Shown here: piece by piece, positions 45,303 to 58,850 of the stretch
Numbering within the stretch: position 1 is the first letter of the stretch
Layout of the letters: the number at the start of each line of letters is the position of its first letter
DNA from: Beta vulgaris subsp. vulgaris
Lineage: Eukaryota > Streptophyta > Magnoliopsida > Caryophyllales > Amaranthaceae
NCBI RefSeq assembly: GCF_026745355.1
Contig: NC_079208.1
Coordinates: 17,812,760-17,876,759, forward strand
Direction of reading: 5' to 3'
DNA length: 64,000 nucleotides
Position numbers and translations under genes: made by a program
The notes under the pieces: model-generated
Database searches by the model: none
Told to the model about the DNA's origin: nothing
What the model saw: only the letters and a program-made list of their open reading frames with translations

Positions 45303-46869
45303 TTATAGCGAAGCAAACGCAGTAGACAGTAGTGCTGTGGTAAGTGCAGCTGCTGCTTGGAGTTCAGAACTACCATCATCTAATATTTCCTGTTTCTCAC
45401 AACCCCCTACCACAGCTTCGTTTCGCTCTTCTTCTTTCTCACTTGACTCATTAAAATCATCCAGTATCTTATTATTAACATCAAGAACATACAAAACCGC
45501 CACCATTGCAGCAGAGGAAAGAAACATAGGAATTGGGCCGAATATCCACATCAACATTGTTATGGCGAAATAAATTGCCCTCAAACCGACCTGCCAGAAA
45601 TTTGCACCATGTACCAAGGCCTCGACAATGAAGTCTTCAGGGACTGCCGCCTTTGGCATACTTAAGAAGAGATTGGCCTGCACATAACACCTCGAGGATT
45701 GAATGAAAGACGCGAAAGCAAGCAAGAAAAACAAGAGGATGCTGATGTATTTGATGGAAGTAATTGGTAGTCCAGCATCTCCATAGATTATTCTCTTGAT
45801 TATTTCACTGCTCGAAGAGCTTCCGATCCATGCACCAATCAAGGAGCTCAGGGTTAAAGAGGTGGATGCCATGAAATTTGATGCTACTATTGTGCTGTTC
45901 ATTACTGTAAAGGCTGGACCTCTACTCATTGCACCAATCTGAGATTAATAGTAGTTAATAGTGGGTGTTATCAATTCAATGTTATCAATCTAATGTACAA
46001 AGCATTAAATCAATTCTTTACTACATTGAAAGCATTACCATTCAAAAACCTTTCATAAATACTTTTTTTCTCCGATTATGAGAGTATGAGACCAACTTTT
46101 AATTTGATTTTTAAGACTCATATTGAGACTTATATGTCCAATGGTGAGACTCAAAATTTAATAAGTTACATCACATTTATCAATTTGAAACATTTCTCAA
46201 ATCTTCATTACTGAAAAGGGAAAGTTTCGCTAAAATGTAAATGAATTTGAATTGATGGAAACTCATTTTTGACAACTCTTTCTCTATTCTTAAATCTTAA
46301 GTCCCTATTGAAGATGATATGATACTCAGTATTATAATCACGTTTTTTGCACTACTATTATTAGATGATTTTCATATTTTGTATCAAAGGGAAAATAGAA
46401 AAAAAGTTGAAGAGATGTCATCTTTAACACTTATCAAATTAATGGCTTACTGATATTACAAAGGAATAAATAAACAAACTTATACACCAAAATACTTCTA
46501 GATTGATTTCCATGTGCAGAAAATGAATTGGGTCCAAATCTAATAGCAAATATTTAGAAAATGAAAATTTGAGTGCATATTTAGTCCAAAATGATATGAG
46601 TCCACTCTAATCCGACTGATTTAGGATGAACTCGAGACTTATTCTTGTTCTCTTACACGGTTACACCTAATAATAAGTGTAGGAAAAGTTGGTAGTCTAA
46701 CCTGCATAAGCTTCTTAACCCATACTTTCTGGCAGTGATTATGAAAGCCAAGCACTGTACACGTATAATTTCTGAGGTATCTGTATACCAGGAATATATG
46801 GTACCCAAACATCAAGAACAGCCCTGCTGGTACCAAGATCAAATCTAGCATCTCCTTTTTCCACTTCAT
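45303..46869 (-). CDS. DUF599 family membrane protein, two exons
   Basis: Exons 46869-46702 (56 codons) and 45938-45303 (212 codons with stop) join at CAG|ATT across a 763 bp GT-AG intron to give 267 aa. Hydrophobic helices lie at about 7-31, 78-95, 115-137 and 185-215. The N-terminal MKWKKEMLDLILVPAGLFLM and the later WIFGPIPMFLSSAAMVAVLY with a closing LYVLD are typical of plant DUF599, a small family of membrane proteins without known biochemical role. A Glu-rich cytosolic stretch (about 225-250) and an Ala/Leu-rich end follow. The ATG at 46869 fits the family start; the open frame extends upstream but without another ATG. No lesions are visible. There are no operon-like neighbours, as expected in a plant. 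Confidence 0.88.
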
Positions 46870-46947
46870 TCTTTCACTTATTAGTCTCGACTCTCCACTC
46901 TCGATCGATCCCTTTCTCAATGGAATTCCTTTAAATTTTTGTTACTC

Positions 46948-46958
46948 CGTATATATCT
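46948..46958 (-). promoter_or_regulatory. Possible TATA box of the DUF599 gene
   Basis: The minus strand reads AGATATATACGG about 80-90 bp upstream of the ATG, which would give a leader of around 50 nt. It sits in AT-rich DNA, so the call is weak. Confidence 0.3.
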
Positions 46959-47511
46959 AAATGGAGTTAGTATACAGAGTAAAAATAGTCATGCTAATAA
47001 TATAAACTGCTTAAAAACTACCAAAACACACAACGAAGAAAAAGTAGTCCCAAATTGATATTCTAAGATAAATAATGCAAAATGGTGCTGGAAATGTTTT
47101 TGTGATAGCTTAGGCTAAAATGGCTTTTTAAATTTTAATGCACAAAAAAACAACCTAGTTAAAGTGTTGAAGTAGTTAAGTTATATTATGTAAAGTTACA
47201 CTTGATTAAATAATGTTAGACGCACTAATCCTAGTGATGAATTATTATAAGCGCTCCGCACTCAGTCAAAAGGACCAGAAGAGAGCAATATTAGGTAGCT
47301 CAAATTAGATTATCTACTACTTGAGTGTAGAAGTACTTTATCTTTACACCTATTTGGTGTTAAAATACTTGGTGATTATGTTTATTGATTCCAACGGGCA
47401 ATGTTACTCGAAATTATAGATGTCAAATTGGGTCGACGATGATATTTTCCCCATGCACCGAGTTAGCTTTTGAGCAATATCATTATAAATAGAGGACTTA
47501 ATGCCTAAACT
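46959..47511. other. Intergenic flank between DUF599 and the second MULE
   Basis: AT-rich sequence without an ORF or recognisable repeat. It should contain upstream regulatory DNA of the DUF599 gene. Confidence 0.4.
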
Positions 47512-47707
47512 TTATTTTTACGGTTTCTTCACCAGGTACCTCTGAGGTTTCTTAATATTCACCAGGTACCCTCGCGTTTTCCAATATTCATCGTGTATCC
47601 TTGATGTTTGGAAAAAATTCCTGAAACACCCCTACCGTCATCTTTCCGTTAAATATGACCCTTAGAACACTTAATTAACCCTAATTTCTAACCCTTAACC
47701 CCTCACC

Positions 47708-50222
47708 TGTAATCCCCACAATTTTAAAGAATTTTTATAAATATATTTAAGTATTTATATAGTTATATTTAAATCCAAATGAGTTTGGAAAATGATTTGA
47801 CTATTTAAAAAGGGTTGACTATTCTAAAAGTCAAATGAAATTATTTTTTTCATAGCTTAATAAAATTATAAATATTTTAATTAAGCATGTTTCAATAAAG
47901 GTTTTAAATATTAAAGTATATTGAAACAGAAGTTTAATGGAATCGAAAATCCTAAAAGGATATAAAGGGAAAGAGTCATGTTGATGACTAAAGTCTTAAA
48001 TTGTCCATCTTATTAGTCATCAAGTTTCATTAAACATGATCTCTTTTCCTAAGCCCATAAAGGGAAGTCTATATATAAATATCCTAAAACCCAATTATTT
48101 CACCCTACACAATTATTTTTCTCAAAAATCACGTCATTCTTTCTCTCTTCTTCCTTCGACTTTTTCTCTCTCCTCTTCGTGCGTCATTCTCGTTCTCTCT
48201 CTCTCAAAAACTCCTTTCTTCTTCTTCAAGTAATGTTTCTTGTTCAACAAGAAACGTCACAAATCTTTCTCAAGAACCGAAACTTGCTGCCGCCGGGTTG
48301 CTGCTGCTGTTGTTGGCCGGCGCCACCTTCTTCCGTTGTTGTCGGTTGTTTTCTTTCTTCCTTCCTAAGATTCCATTAAAAGACTAGGTTTTATGTTATT
48401 TTATTATTATTTATCATGTTTACTAATTAAATTACTGTTTTTTATATATATATTTTCAGCTATTATAGTTATGTATTATAAGAAATTTCAGATTTATTAT
48501 ATTGAGTTTTTTTTAGTGTTAATCATGGAAATAAGAGTTTTTAGGGTTTTTATTTGCTAGAAACTAAAGAAATATATTATGAACTATGAGATTTGTTTAG
48601 TACGTAATTTTAAATACGTTGTACATATTTTCAGAAGGGTTATTAGATTTTAAAAGTGCTGTAATTTCAGAAAAGAAGTATTTATGGAGTTTTTAAGGAT
48701 TTTTAATTGCTAGAATAGTAGTACTATACTAGGAATTAAAAATAACTTAAGTTTGACACTTAAAAACGACTTTTAAAACGTGTTTTGCGGGGTTTTGATC
48801 GTTTTAAAGCTGCTATAATTTTTTGTTCAAGTTATTAATTTTAATTACTTTATTTTCTAGGCGGAGAATACGTTGTAGGAGACTTTTAACGATTTAAAAG
48901 TGGCCTACAGGCTAGTATATACAAGGTACATACATTATTTACATGCTACGTGGCTTAGTACCATGTTTAAGGAAGGTTTAAATTTTTAGTATCATGTATA
49001 GGAACCTGATTGTTCATATATGTGATATCTGGAATTATTTTATATGTTATATGCCTGTGTGCAACATGTGATCTAGTATTGATTATGTTTATCAGAATAT
49101 AATGTTTGTATGGAATGATTGATGCAAGCATGTTAAGTTAGTTTATTTATTAATTCATAAGAATTATATATATTTAAAGTGAATCATGTAATGCATGTAT
49201 TCTGAGAAGTATCATTTTATTATCTTATGAGGGTCGTGGACCTTATTTGGTAAGTTACAAGTTATACCTATATAAAGGTAAGTTTATTGTTGGCTAGGTT
49301 CAACAAGTAAGTGAGTAAAGAATAAAAAGGAATTAAGTAGTCTTGGATTGTAAGTTGTGATCACTTGTTAATCCAAAGATAAAAGAAGTTCTGTTATGAA
49401 TGTTTGATTATAATTATGTTACTTGTCTGTGTTGTCAACACAAGTAATAATATGTAAATAACGTAAAGTGTAACGAGAATAATTATAGTTTAGACTGTGC
49501 ACGTCTAGAGTTGGACATAAGGGTTGGTATGGTGCTAGCCCATAGCTTTTCTAGGAATGGATTGATACTCACCATCCCTCTTTTATTTCAAAGGTTCCTC
49601 GATATCGCAGGTCACTCTGAAATGCGGAGTCGCGCCCCATTTCCATTAGTAGAAGCACTCGTCCAATAACTATTCCATTTAAGTATTAAAAGATGTTTTG
49701 AGTTTAGTTCAGTAAAAGTTGCCTGCAGTTATTATATTTATTTATTTTTATTCCTATCGTTATTATTTAGTATCATGTTTAGGATGTTAGTTTGATATGT
49801 AGTACTCAGCTTTGCTGATTACGTGCTTTACTTGTGTGTGTGATCATGGCCTTGCCTATTGATCCTGTGATGATCCTTCTGGTGAGCAGAGTCGATATTG
49901 CATTGACATTACAGGTTCGCAGAGTGCATCCATTGGGAATCTGGAGTGGAGAGACTATTATATATATCTAGCATAGTTTAAGTTTCTGTTTTCGTAGGAA
50001 ATCTTTATTTCAGAGTGTGTTTATTTTAAGTTGGTGTGTTTAGTTTCAAACACTTGTCTTTATTTAGAAGTTTTAATAAAGTTGGTTTTTAGTAAATTGT
50101 TTTCCGCTGCAAAATTCTGAATAAGCCGATACGTTATCACACGGGCGATAATGCCGGGGTAATTCTCTAAGTTTTATATTATAAAGTTATTTCTGAAAAG
50201 AGAGAATTATCGGGGTGTTATA
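47708..50222 (+). repeat. 5' LTR of the gypsy element
   Basis: It is 2515 bp, begins TGTAATCCCCACAATTTT and ends GGGGTGTTATA (TA instead of the CA found in the other copies). A TATATATAAAT box at 48070-48080 and a CT-rich leader after it suggest the element's promoter. Near the end, TAATTCTCT and AGAGAATTA form a short conserved stem. Confidence 0.9.
48070..48080 (+). promoter_or_regulatory. Likely TATA box in the 5' LTR
   Basis: TATATATAAAT precedes a short AT stretch and a CT-rich leader. The 3' LTR keeps a shorter TATATAAAT near 56323. The solo LTR at 34260 has TTTGTAAATAT at the matching place (about 34625). Confidence 0.45.
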
Positions 50223-50225
50223 AAG

Positions 50226-50237
50226 TGGTATTAGAGC
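50226..50237 (+). promoter_or_regulatory. Primer-binding site (iMet tRNA type)
   Basis: TGGTATTAGAGC begins three bases after the 5' LTR and differs at one position from the usual plant iMet-tRNA primer site TGGTATCAGAGC. Confidence 0.85.
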
Positions 50238-51837
50238 TTTAGGTTATTTTAAGACTTATAGGCGCCTAACTAGCTAGCTAGCTTACTAGTTATTTGAAGG
50301 AAACTTTAGAATTGCTCGAACTTATTCGATTTGAAAAAAATTTATAGGAATGTATAAGTTTTGGAGAAACCAAATTTTTTTTTAGAGTCCGTTTTGTTTT
50401 TTCATTTGACTGAAAATTTAACTCGTTCGGAATTTTCATTAATTTTTCGAAATTTTTTTGGGTTAGTTCGGAAAAAAAAAAAATTTTGTGCAAAATTTTT
50501 TTTTTTTCCGGAATGTTAGATGTTTCGAAAATTTCGTTTTTCCGACATATAGGTCCGAAATTTTTTTTAAGTTTGAAACTTTTTTTTAGACACTTAATTA
50601 TTATTAGTTATAAAAGTGTCTTTATTATATTTCATGCCTTTTCAGTCTATATTATTGCATTGTGAGAATGGGTAGTATGGGAATGGCATATAGGATAGAG
50701 ATATTATATGCCTACATTGAATAGTCAGTTCAGCATTATAACTTTCTTCCCTGCTAATAATGCATTATTATTATTCCTTCATGTTGACAATGCATTATTA
50801 TTATTATACTTCCCTGCTAATGATGCATGAATGTTTTTCTTCCCTGCTAACTGTTTATGATTTCTTGCCTACTAGATGTTATGATTTCCTGCCTTTATTT
50901 TTGTTTACCCTTATTGTTTCTTGTGGGAATACGTTAGAGAGAGTTCTAAGACATTATAGGTTTATTTATTGTAGATCTCTAACCATGTCTGTCAGGCAAG
51001 TTAATAGAGTAGGAAGCTATCATAACTCAATTGTATTGAGTGATGATGAGAATGTTCGATGTCATGAGCCTGGAAGTTATATCTACACTAGCTTAGAGAG
51101 CATTATGTGTTATGTGTTAAAAGTAGACATCCTTGTTAGCGATATATGAAGATTTTCAGGAGTTTGATCGTACTAGAGCGCAAGCCTGAAAGGACATCTA
51201 CAATATTACTTGGAGACTTTATCTGAGCGATGTGAGTGTTTTAGAGATGGATGAAAATGGACATCAATCCAAAAGGATTCGAAGATCTATTAGATTTAGG
51301 AGTTCAGATTATTATTGTTATCAATATTATTATAGTGAAGACTATGGAGACTTTGAAGATGACTCCATATAAAGGAAATAAGGATGAGAATGATGGTGTA
51401 ATTCCATATAGTATTTATTTATGGTTTGAGATTAGTTGTTGGAAAGTAGCCAAGCTATAATGGTTTAAATTTCCTTATTCTGATATTGTTGAGGAATAAG
51501 TTGGTTATTTTAGACTGGGAGATTACCAATTGAGGAATGAAATCTATTATTTATTTATATGAGTGAGTAAGATTTTATTCTAAGCACGTGATGGGAATAT
51601 TTTTCTTTTATCATGTGATTATATTCGTGCTTGCTTGTTTCTACTTGCACGTTGATGTGAATATATTTTACATGGATGATTATGTGACTATTAGAGAACA
51701 TTTCATGTTGAAACTAGTGAAATTATTTGTTGATGCGATCTTTAATGATCAAATCAAATATTGCCTTCTTGGATGGGCATGTAAGTTATGCTGGAACCTA
51801 AAGTAGAGTTACGTTAACTTTCAGTTGCGAAGTAGAG
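50238..51837 (+). other. Leader region of the gypsy element
   Basis: Low-complexity T/A runs (about 50330-50600) are followed by TTATTATTATT-rich sequence and fragments without similarity to known domains. Parts may be worn gag N-terminus, but no motif is readable. Confidence 0.4.
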
Positions 51838-52390
51838 TGTCAAACAACAATGATGCCTTCGCTTCTGCTATTCGCCTATTGGCAGAGAATTCGACTCAAG
51901 AAAGACTTGAGAGTCCCGATTTTGATGGGGACATGTTTGAGAGAGTAGCTAAGATTAAACCGCCGTACCTTAAAGGGTAAGCTGACCCTATCCTCTTATA
52001 GAGTTGGATTAGGGAGTTTGAAAAGATTTTTGGGGCCGCGAACTGTCTTGAGAATATGAAAGAAGGTCAAGTTATACTGTATCTGAAAGATGAGAATGGC
52101 TTATGGTGGAAAGAGAATGAGACTATACTTAGTATTATGGAAGAGTTTAATTGGGAATCCTTTATTGTTGCTTTAAGAGGAAAATTTTACCCTGCTTTTA
52201 TGAGGAAACTAAAGGTCCAAGAGCTTATCAACCTTAGGATGAGAAGTATGAATATCTCTAAGTATTATAGCAAGTTCATAGCATTGTCTAGATTTCCATT
52301 TGAGGTAATAGCCATTGAGGAGTTAAAGGCTCAGTGATTTGAGGAAGGTTTGATTGAGGAAATTCAATTGGGTTTAGTAGTTTTCTAAGT
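51838..52390 (+). pseudogene. gag remnant of the gypsy element
   Basis: The reading resembles the Retrotrans_gag domain: KIKPPYLKG, FEKIFGA, LYLKDENGLWWKEN, FNWESFIVALRGKFYP and LSRFPFE. In-frame stops lie near 51979, 51999 and 52336. The CCHC zinc knuckle that should follow is missing: the sequence jumps to the end of the protease domain at about 52480. Confidence 0.75.
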
Positions 52391-52479
52391 GATTGACTTG
52401 TCTATTAGCATACCTATTGGAGAAATCATAAGGTGTACCAAGTTGTTTAAAAACCTGTCTTTGAAGATATGAGGGTGTG

Positions 52480-55400
52480 TCTTTCGGTCTGACTTAATTG
52501 AATTCAACTTGGGAGACCTAGATGTGATTCTTGGGAGTCTTTATAAGGCTAATATCGATTGTGAGATTCAGAAAGTAGTGTTGAGAAACCCTTTGGGAAA
52601 GTTAACCTCCTATAGACGTTTTGGGAAACCTAAGAAGTTTGGAGTTATCTCCGCTATGCAAGTGAAAAAATTGATGAGAAAGGGGTGTGAGCTATTTTCT
52701 GTAGTGTGCAAGATGTGAGTAAGGAAGCTGAGTTAAAACTTGAGGATGTCCCAATAGTGAACGAGTTTATGGATGTATTTCCGAGTGAGATTTCAGGTAT
52801 GCCACCTGCTAGAGCTGTTGAGTTCACTATAGACTTAGTTCCTGGAACTGCACCTATATCTAAGGCACCCTATAGAATGGCACCTCCTGAGATGAGTGAA
52901 TTGAAGACGCAATTGCAAGAGCTCTTAGATAAAGGTTTTATTAGGCTTAGTGCATCACCTTGGGGAGCTCCTGTGTTATTTGTGAAGAAAAAGGATGGAA
53001 GCATGAGGTTATGTATTGACTATAGGGAGTTGAACAACGTAACCATAAAAAACAAGTACCCTTTGCCTAGAATAGATGACCTATTCGACCAATTGAATGA
53101 AGCAAGTGTGTTCTCAAAGATCGACTTACGTTCTGGATATCATCAATTGAGGGTAGCCAATAAGGATGTACCTAAGACTGCCTTTAGAACGCGTTATGGT
53201 CACTATGATCACTGTAATGCCATTTGGGTTAACCAATGCTCCTGCAATATCTATGGACTTGATGAATAGGATCTTTCATGAGTTTCTGGATAAGTTTGTA
53301 GTGGTTTTCATTGATGACATTTTGATATATTCGAGGAATGAAACTGAGCATGATGAGAACTTGAGGGTTATTTTGGAGACTTTGAGGAAGAACCAACTAT
53401 ATGCCAAGTTCTCTAAGTGTGAGTTCCATCTGGAGAAAGTAGCATTCTTGGGTCACTTTGAGTCTAAGGAAGGAGTCTCAGTAGATCCTGCTAAGATTCA
53501 AGCTGTGAGTGAGTGGCCAACTCCAAAGAGTGTGTCAGACATTAGGAGTTTCTTGGGTCTAGCTGGCTATTATAGAAGATTCGTGAGAGATTTCTCGAAG
53601 ATAGCAAGACCTATGACCAATTTGATGAAAAAGGAGTCTAAGTTCGAGTGGAATGAAAAGTGTGAGGAAGCTTTCCAGATCTTGAAGGATCGTTTAACCT
53701 TTGCACCTATTTTAACCCTGCCTGATGGAAATGAGAGATTTAAGGTATATAGTGATGCATCGAAAAATGGTCTGGGTTATGTGTTACAACAGAATGGTAA
53801 GGTAATAGCGTATGCGTCGCATCAATTGAAACCTTATGAGGCTAATTACCCAACCCATGACCTAGAGTTAGCTGATATAGTGTTTGCCTTGAAAATTTGG
53901 AGACATTATCTATATGGAGCAACTTGTAAGATATTTACAGACCATAAGAGCTTAAAGTACATTTTCACTCAAAAAGACCTGAATATGAGGCAAAGAAGAT
54001 GGCTAGAGTTGATAAAGGATTATGACCTAGATGTCCAGTATCATGAAGGGAAAGAAAATGTGGTTGCTGATGCCCTAAGTAGGAAATCGAGTCATAGCTT
54101 GAGCGCTTTGATAGTCCCTGAGAAGTTGTGTCGAGATATGCAAAGGCTGAACCTAATAATTTTAAATCCTGGGGAAAGTGAGGCTAGACTTAGTAATCTT
54201 TCTTTGGGTTTGTCAGTTTTCGACGAGATCATAGAGGGTTAAGTTGGTGATGAGCACCTAGATAAGATTAAGGAGAAAATGAAGCAACGAAAGGAAGCTG
54301 ACTTTAAGATTCATGATGATGGGAATCTAAGGTTTAAAGGGAGGTGGTGTGTACCACAGAAGTGTAATGACCTTAAGAGACGCCTTATGGATGAAGGGCA
54401 TAATACTCCATATTCTGTGCACCCTGGGGGTGACAAGTTGTATAAAGACCTTAAGGTTATCTATTGGTGGCTAAACATGAAGCGAGAGGTAGCCGAATAT
54501 GTGTCTAAGTGCGTAACTTATCAAAAGGTGAAGATAGACCATAAGAGACCCATGGGAAAGGTTCAATCGTTAGAGGTTCCTGGATGGAAATGGGATTCTA
54601 TTTCTATGGACTTTGTGACTGCCTTACCTAAGACGAGAAGCGGAAATGACGCCATTTGGGTTATTGTGGATAGACTGACCAAATCTGCCGTGGTTTTACC
54701 TATTAAGGAGACATGGAAAAAGAAGCAGCTCGCTAAGACTTATATTAAGCATGTGGTGAGACTTCATGGAGTTCCAAAGGACATCATATCTGACCGTGAC
54801 TCTAGATTTCTCTCGAAGTTTTGGAAAAAGGTCCAATTAAATCTTGGGATAACACTGAAAATGAGTACAACCTTTCACCCTGCGACCGATGGTCAGACTG
54901 AGAGGACTAATCAGACCATGGAGGACATGTTGAGAGCATGTGCGATCGATTTTCAAGGAACTTGGGAGGACCAATTAGATTTGATTGAGTTTTCTTACAA
55001 CAATAGTTATCACGCGAGTATAAAGATGACACCTTTTGAGGCATTATATGGACGGAAATGTAGAAGTCCCATTTGCTGGAATGACTTTAGTGAGAATATA
55101 GTCTTGGGGACTGAATTTATTGAGGAGATCGTCAAGAATGTCAGACTAATTTAGGCTCGAATCCAAGCTGCGCAAGATAGGCAGAAAAGTTATGTTGATT
55201 CAAAATGATGCGAAGATGAGTTTGTTGTAGGTGATAAAGTGTTCTTGAAAGTATCACCCACTAAAGGCGTTATGAGATTTGGGAAAAAGGGCAAGCTAAG
55301 TGCTAAGTATGTAGGCCCATATGAGATTTTGGAGCGTATTGGGAAAGTAGCTTATAGATTGGCGCTGCCAATTGAGTTTGAGAAGATGCATGATGTATTC

Positions 55401-55617
55401 CAATATTTCCCAACTTAAGCGCTATATCCCTGATGAGCGTCATGTTCTAGAGCCTGAACGAGTTCAGATCGATAGTAGCCTCACATATGAGGAAAGACCT
55501 GTCAAGATTCTCGATAGGAAAGTGCGTAGTACACGCAATAAAGATGTCCACATTGTCAAGGTTCTTTGGTCTAACCACGAGTCAGAAGAGGCAATGTGGG
55601 AACCGAAGATGATATGA
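52480..55617 (+). pseudogene. pol remnant: protease end, RT, RNase H, integrase, chromodomain-like tail
   Basis: A protease C-terminal end is at 52480-52720 without its active site. RT runs 52706-53270 and continues in another frame at 53166-53690: MPFGLTNAP, then the catalytic box [10 protein letters not shown]. RNase H is at about 53690-54100 ([23 protein letters not shown]). Integrase 54279-55154 has an H..H-C..C-like start, DRDSRF, and the TERTNQ-type motif. The C-terminal part 55372-55617 reads SQLKRYIPD, then VKVLWSNHESEEAMWEP, of chromodomain type. A frameshift sits near 53205, stops near 52717, 54240, 55152 and 55206, and a further shift near 55400, so the product cannot be made from this copy. 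Confidence 0.88.
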
Positions 55618-55940
55618 GAAAAAAATATCCAGACCTATTCCTTGAGGTGAATTACAAGGGTGTAACTCGTTTTCTTTAAGGGGGTAGAATGCGATAATTT
55701 TCGCGCTTTTTGCCTATTTTTATGAAATTTTCATTCATTGCATGCCTATGTCGGGCAATTTGCACATGTTAGTGCAAAAGAAGTAGATTCTCCGCATAAG
55801 AAAAGTGTTCATAAGTAATACAAGTGTTTTAAAAATGGGAAAAGTGCACAAGAGGCACTACCTTTCTTCAAAAACTTTCGAAATAACGAATTCAACTTTT
55901 GAAAGTATGAGGTTTTTGTGTCAAGTTTCGGGACGAAACT

Positions 55941-55955
55941 TCTTTTAAGGGGGGT
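55941..55955 (+). promoter_or_regulatory. Polypurine tract of the gypsy element
   Basis: TTTTAAGGGGGGTAG lies just before the 3' LTR, in the position where plus-strand DNA synthesis is primed in LTR elements. Confidence 0.7.
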
Positions 55956-57223
55956 AGACTGTAATCCCCCACAATTTTAAAGAATTTTTATAAATATATT
56001 TAAGTATTTATATAGTTATATTTAAATCCAAATGAGTTTGGAAAATGATTTGACTATTTAAAAAGGGTTGACTATTTTAAAAGTCAAACGAAATTATTTT
56101 TCATAGCTTAATAAAATTAGACTTATTTTAATTAAGCATGTTTTAATAAAGGTTTTAAATATTAAAGTATATTGAAAAAGAAGTTTAATGGAATCGAAAA
56201 TCCTAAAAGGATATAAAGGGAAAGAGTCATGTTGATGACTAAAGTCTTAAATTGTCCATCTTATTAGTCATCAAGTTTCATTAAACATTATCTCTTTTCC
56301 TAAGCCCATAAAGGGAAGCTTTTATATAAATATCCTAAAACCCAATTATTTCACCCTACACAATTATTTTTCTCAAAAATCACGTCATTCTCTCTCTCTT
56401 CTTCCTTCGACTTTTTCTCTCTCCTCTTCGTGCGTCATTCTCGTTCTCTCTCTCAAAAACTCGTTTCTTCTTCTTCAAGTAACATTTCTTTTTCAACAAG
56501 AAACGTCAGAAATCTTTCTCAAGAACAGAAACTTACTGCCGCCGGGTCGCTGCTACTACTGTTGCTGGCCGGCGCCACCTTGCTCCTTTATTGTCGGTTG
56601 TTTTCTTTCTTCCTTCCTAAGATTCCATTAAAAGACTAGGTTTTTATGTTATTTTATTATTATTTATCATGTTTACTAATTAAATACTGTTGTATATATA
56701 TATATATATATTCGGCTATTATAGTTATGTATTATAAGAAATTTCCGATTTATTATATTGAGTTTGTTTTTAGTTTTAATCATGGAAATAAGAGTTTTTA
56801 GGGTTTTTATTTGCTAGAAACTAAAGAAATATATTATGAAATATGAGATTTGTTTAGTACGTAATTTTAAATACGTTGTACATATTTTCAGAAGGGTTAT
56901 TAGATTTTAAAAGTGCTGTAATTTCAGAAAAGAAGTATTTATGGAGTTTTTAAGGATTTTTAATTGCTAGAATAGTATATACTAGGAATTAAAAATAACT
57001 TAAGTTTGACACTTAAAAACCACTTTTAAAACGTGTTTTAAGGGGTTTTGATCGTTTTAAAGCTGCTGTAATTTTTGGTTCAAGTTATTAATTTTAACTA
57101 CTTTATTTTCTAGGCGGAGAATACGTTGTAGGAGACTTTTAACGATTCAAAAGTAGCCTACAGGCTAGTATATACAAGGTACGTACATTATTTACGTGCT
57201 ATGTGGCTTAGTATCATGTATAG

Positions 57224-58662
57224 TGACAGGCTAAAGTCGTATCACCTTATCAAAAGTAATCCTAAGTCCTCTAACAAATAGTAGTCAAGGAAGTAGGGTC
57301 GAATCCACAGAGAAACAATGTTCTTTTCCTAATTGTCAGTCAAATCTAGAGTATAGGAACGAGTGTTTGTGAGTAATTATACTAAACTAAACTATAACTA
57401 ATTCAAGAATTATCAATAATAAAAAGTCTAGGGCATAGGTTCACCAATGATCAATATTTCGAGATGAAACACAAAAATCAACAATTAATAATGCAGTTAA
57501 ACAGATTGATTTGCTCTCTCAAGTCTAAATCAAGCATAGAACAATATTAACAGGCTCTCGCAATTTATTAACACCAATTCTACCTATTGAAACTAGCCTT
57601 AATATCAAGTTTATACCTCTCGGCGCATAACCTAATATTGCAACACTATAACAATCAAATCTGGCCAAATTGGATTGAATAGATGTAAAAACATTCAATA
57701 GGAATCAACATGCATCAATAAAAATCAATACTTTAATTAAAGATCCTTTCCTAATTGATCATGGATCCCCCTAAACCCTAGAAATAGATCAGACTACTCA
57801 ATCATAGTTGGGGAAAACATATTCATAAATAAATAAGCAAACATGAATTAATAATAAAGGATTGAATAGGAATACGAAGAGAAGAGAAATAATACCAATT
57901 GTAGAACCAATCTTCCAAAAATCAAAGCTTCTATTGAAAATTCAATGTAATTGGGGAAAAAACAAAACTAGGGTTCTTCAATAGTTGAGAGAAAAAGAGT
58001 TCTAATCTTTAATGAATTAATTCTGGAAAAAACAAAATAGAAAATAAGGTAGGAAATAATAATATTCCCTTGAGTCTTTATACCTTTCTATTTCCTAAAA
58101 CAACTAGAAAAATAGAGTCTAATTCGTCAAAAGATAAAGCCTTATTCGACTAGGAAATCCGGAATAATCCGCGGCCGCGGGTTTTCGGCCTGCAAAACAG
58201 CATCAACTTGCAAAGACCATATCTCCCAAACTAGAAGTCGTATCAGGGCGTATAATATACCGTTGGAAAGCTCTTCAAGTCTAGTTTCCAACCCCACTAG
58301 AATCGCTGAATTCCGATCTCAGGATAATAAGTTATGATCAAAAGAGTGCACATGACTCAATTTTCATACTTCTTTTAATACGTTTCCGCTATGTTTGAGT
58401 TGCAATCCGACTTGAAGATGCCCTTTGGACTTCTCATTTGACTTAGCTCCTTCCTAGATGCTTTTCATGCTTAAGCTTGTCCAATAATACTCCAATTGTG
58501 TTCTCAATACCTGAAAACTATCAAAAACACGAAAACACACACAAGAGTAATATCTTCTCAACTTAAGTAACTATATGCAATTATGGACTAAGAATGCAAC
58601 TAAATGATCCTAAAATGCAACCTAAATGCATCATGAAATACCTATATTAATATGACTCATCA
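57224..58662. mobile_element. TG..CA element (solo LTR or LARD-like) inside the 3' LTR
   Basis: It starts TGACAGGCTAAAG and ends ATGACTCATCA, flanked by identical TATAG (57219-57223 and 58663-58667). The empty site is readable in the 5' LTR (ATGTATAGGAAC near 49000). The 1439 bp have no ORF of note. A GTAGGGTCGAATCCACAGAG word near 57292 is one I associate with dispersed plant repeats, but I cannot name the family. TG..CA ends and a 5 bp duplication indicate integrase-mediated insertion, so a solo LTR is the simplest reading. Confidence 0.8.
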
Positions 58663-58850
58663 TATAGGAACATGATTCTTCATATATGTGATCTCTGGAA
58701 TTATTTTATATGTTATATGCCTGTGTGCAACATGTTATCTAGTATTGATTATGTTTATCAGATTATAATGTTTGTATGGAATGATTGATGCAAGCATGTT
58801 AAGTTAGTTTATTTATTAATTCATAATAGAATTAGTATATATTAAGTGAA

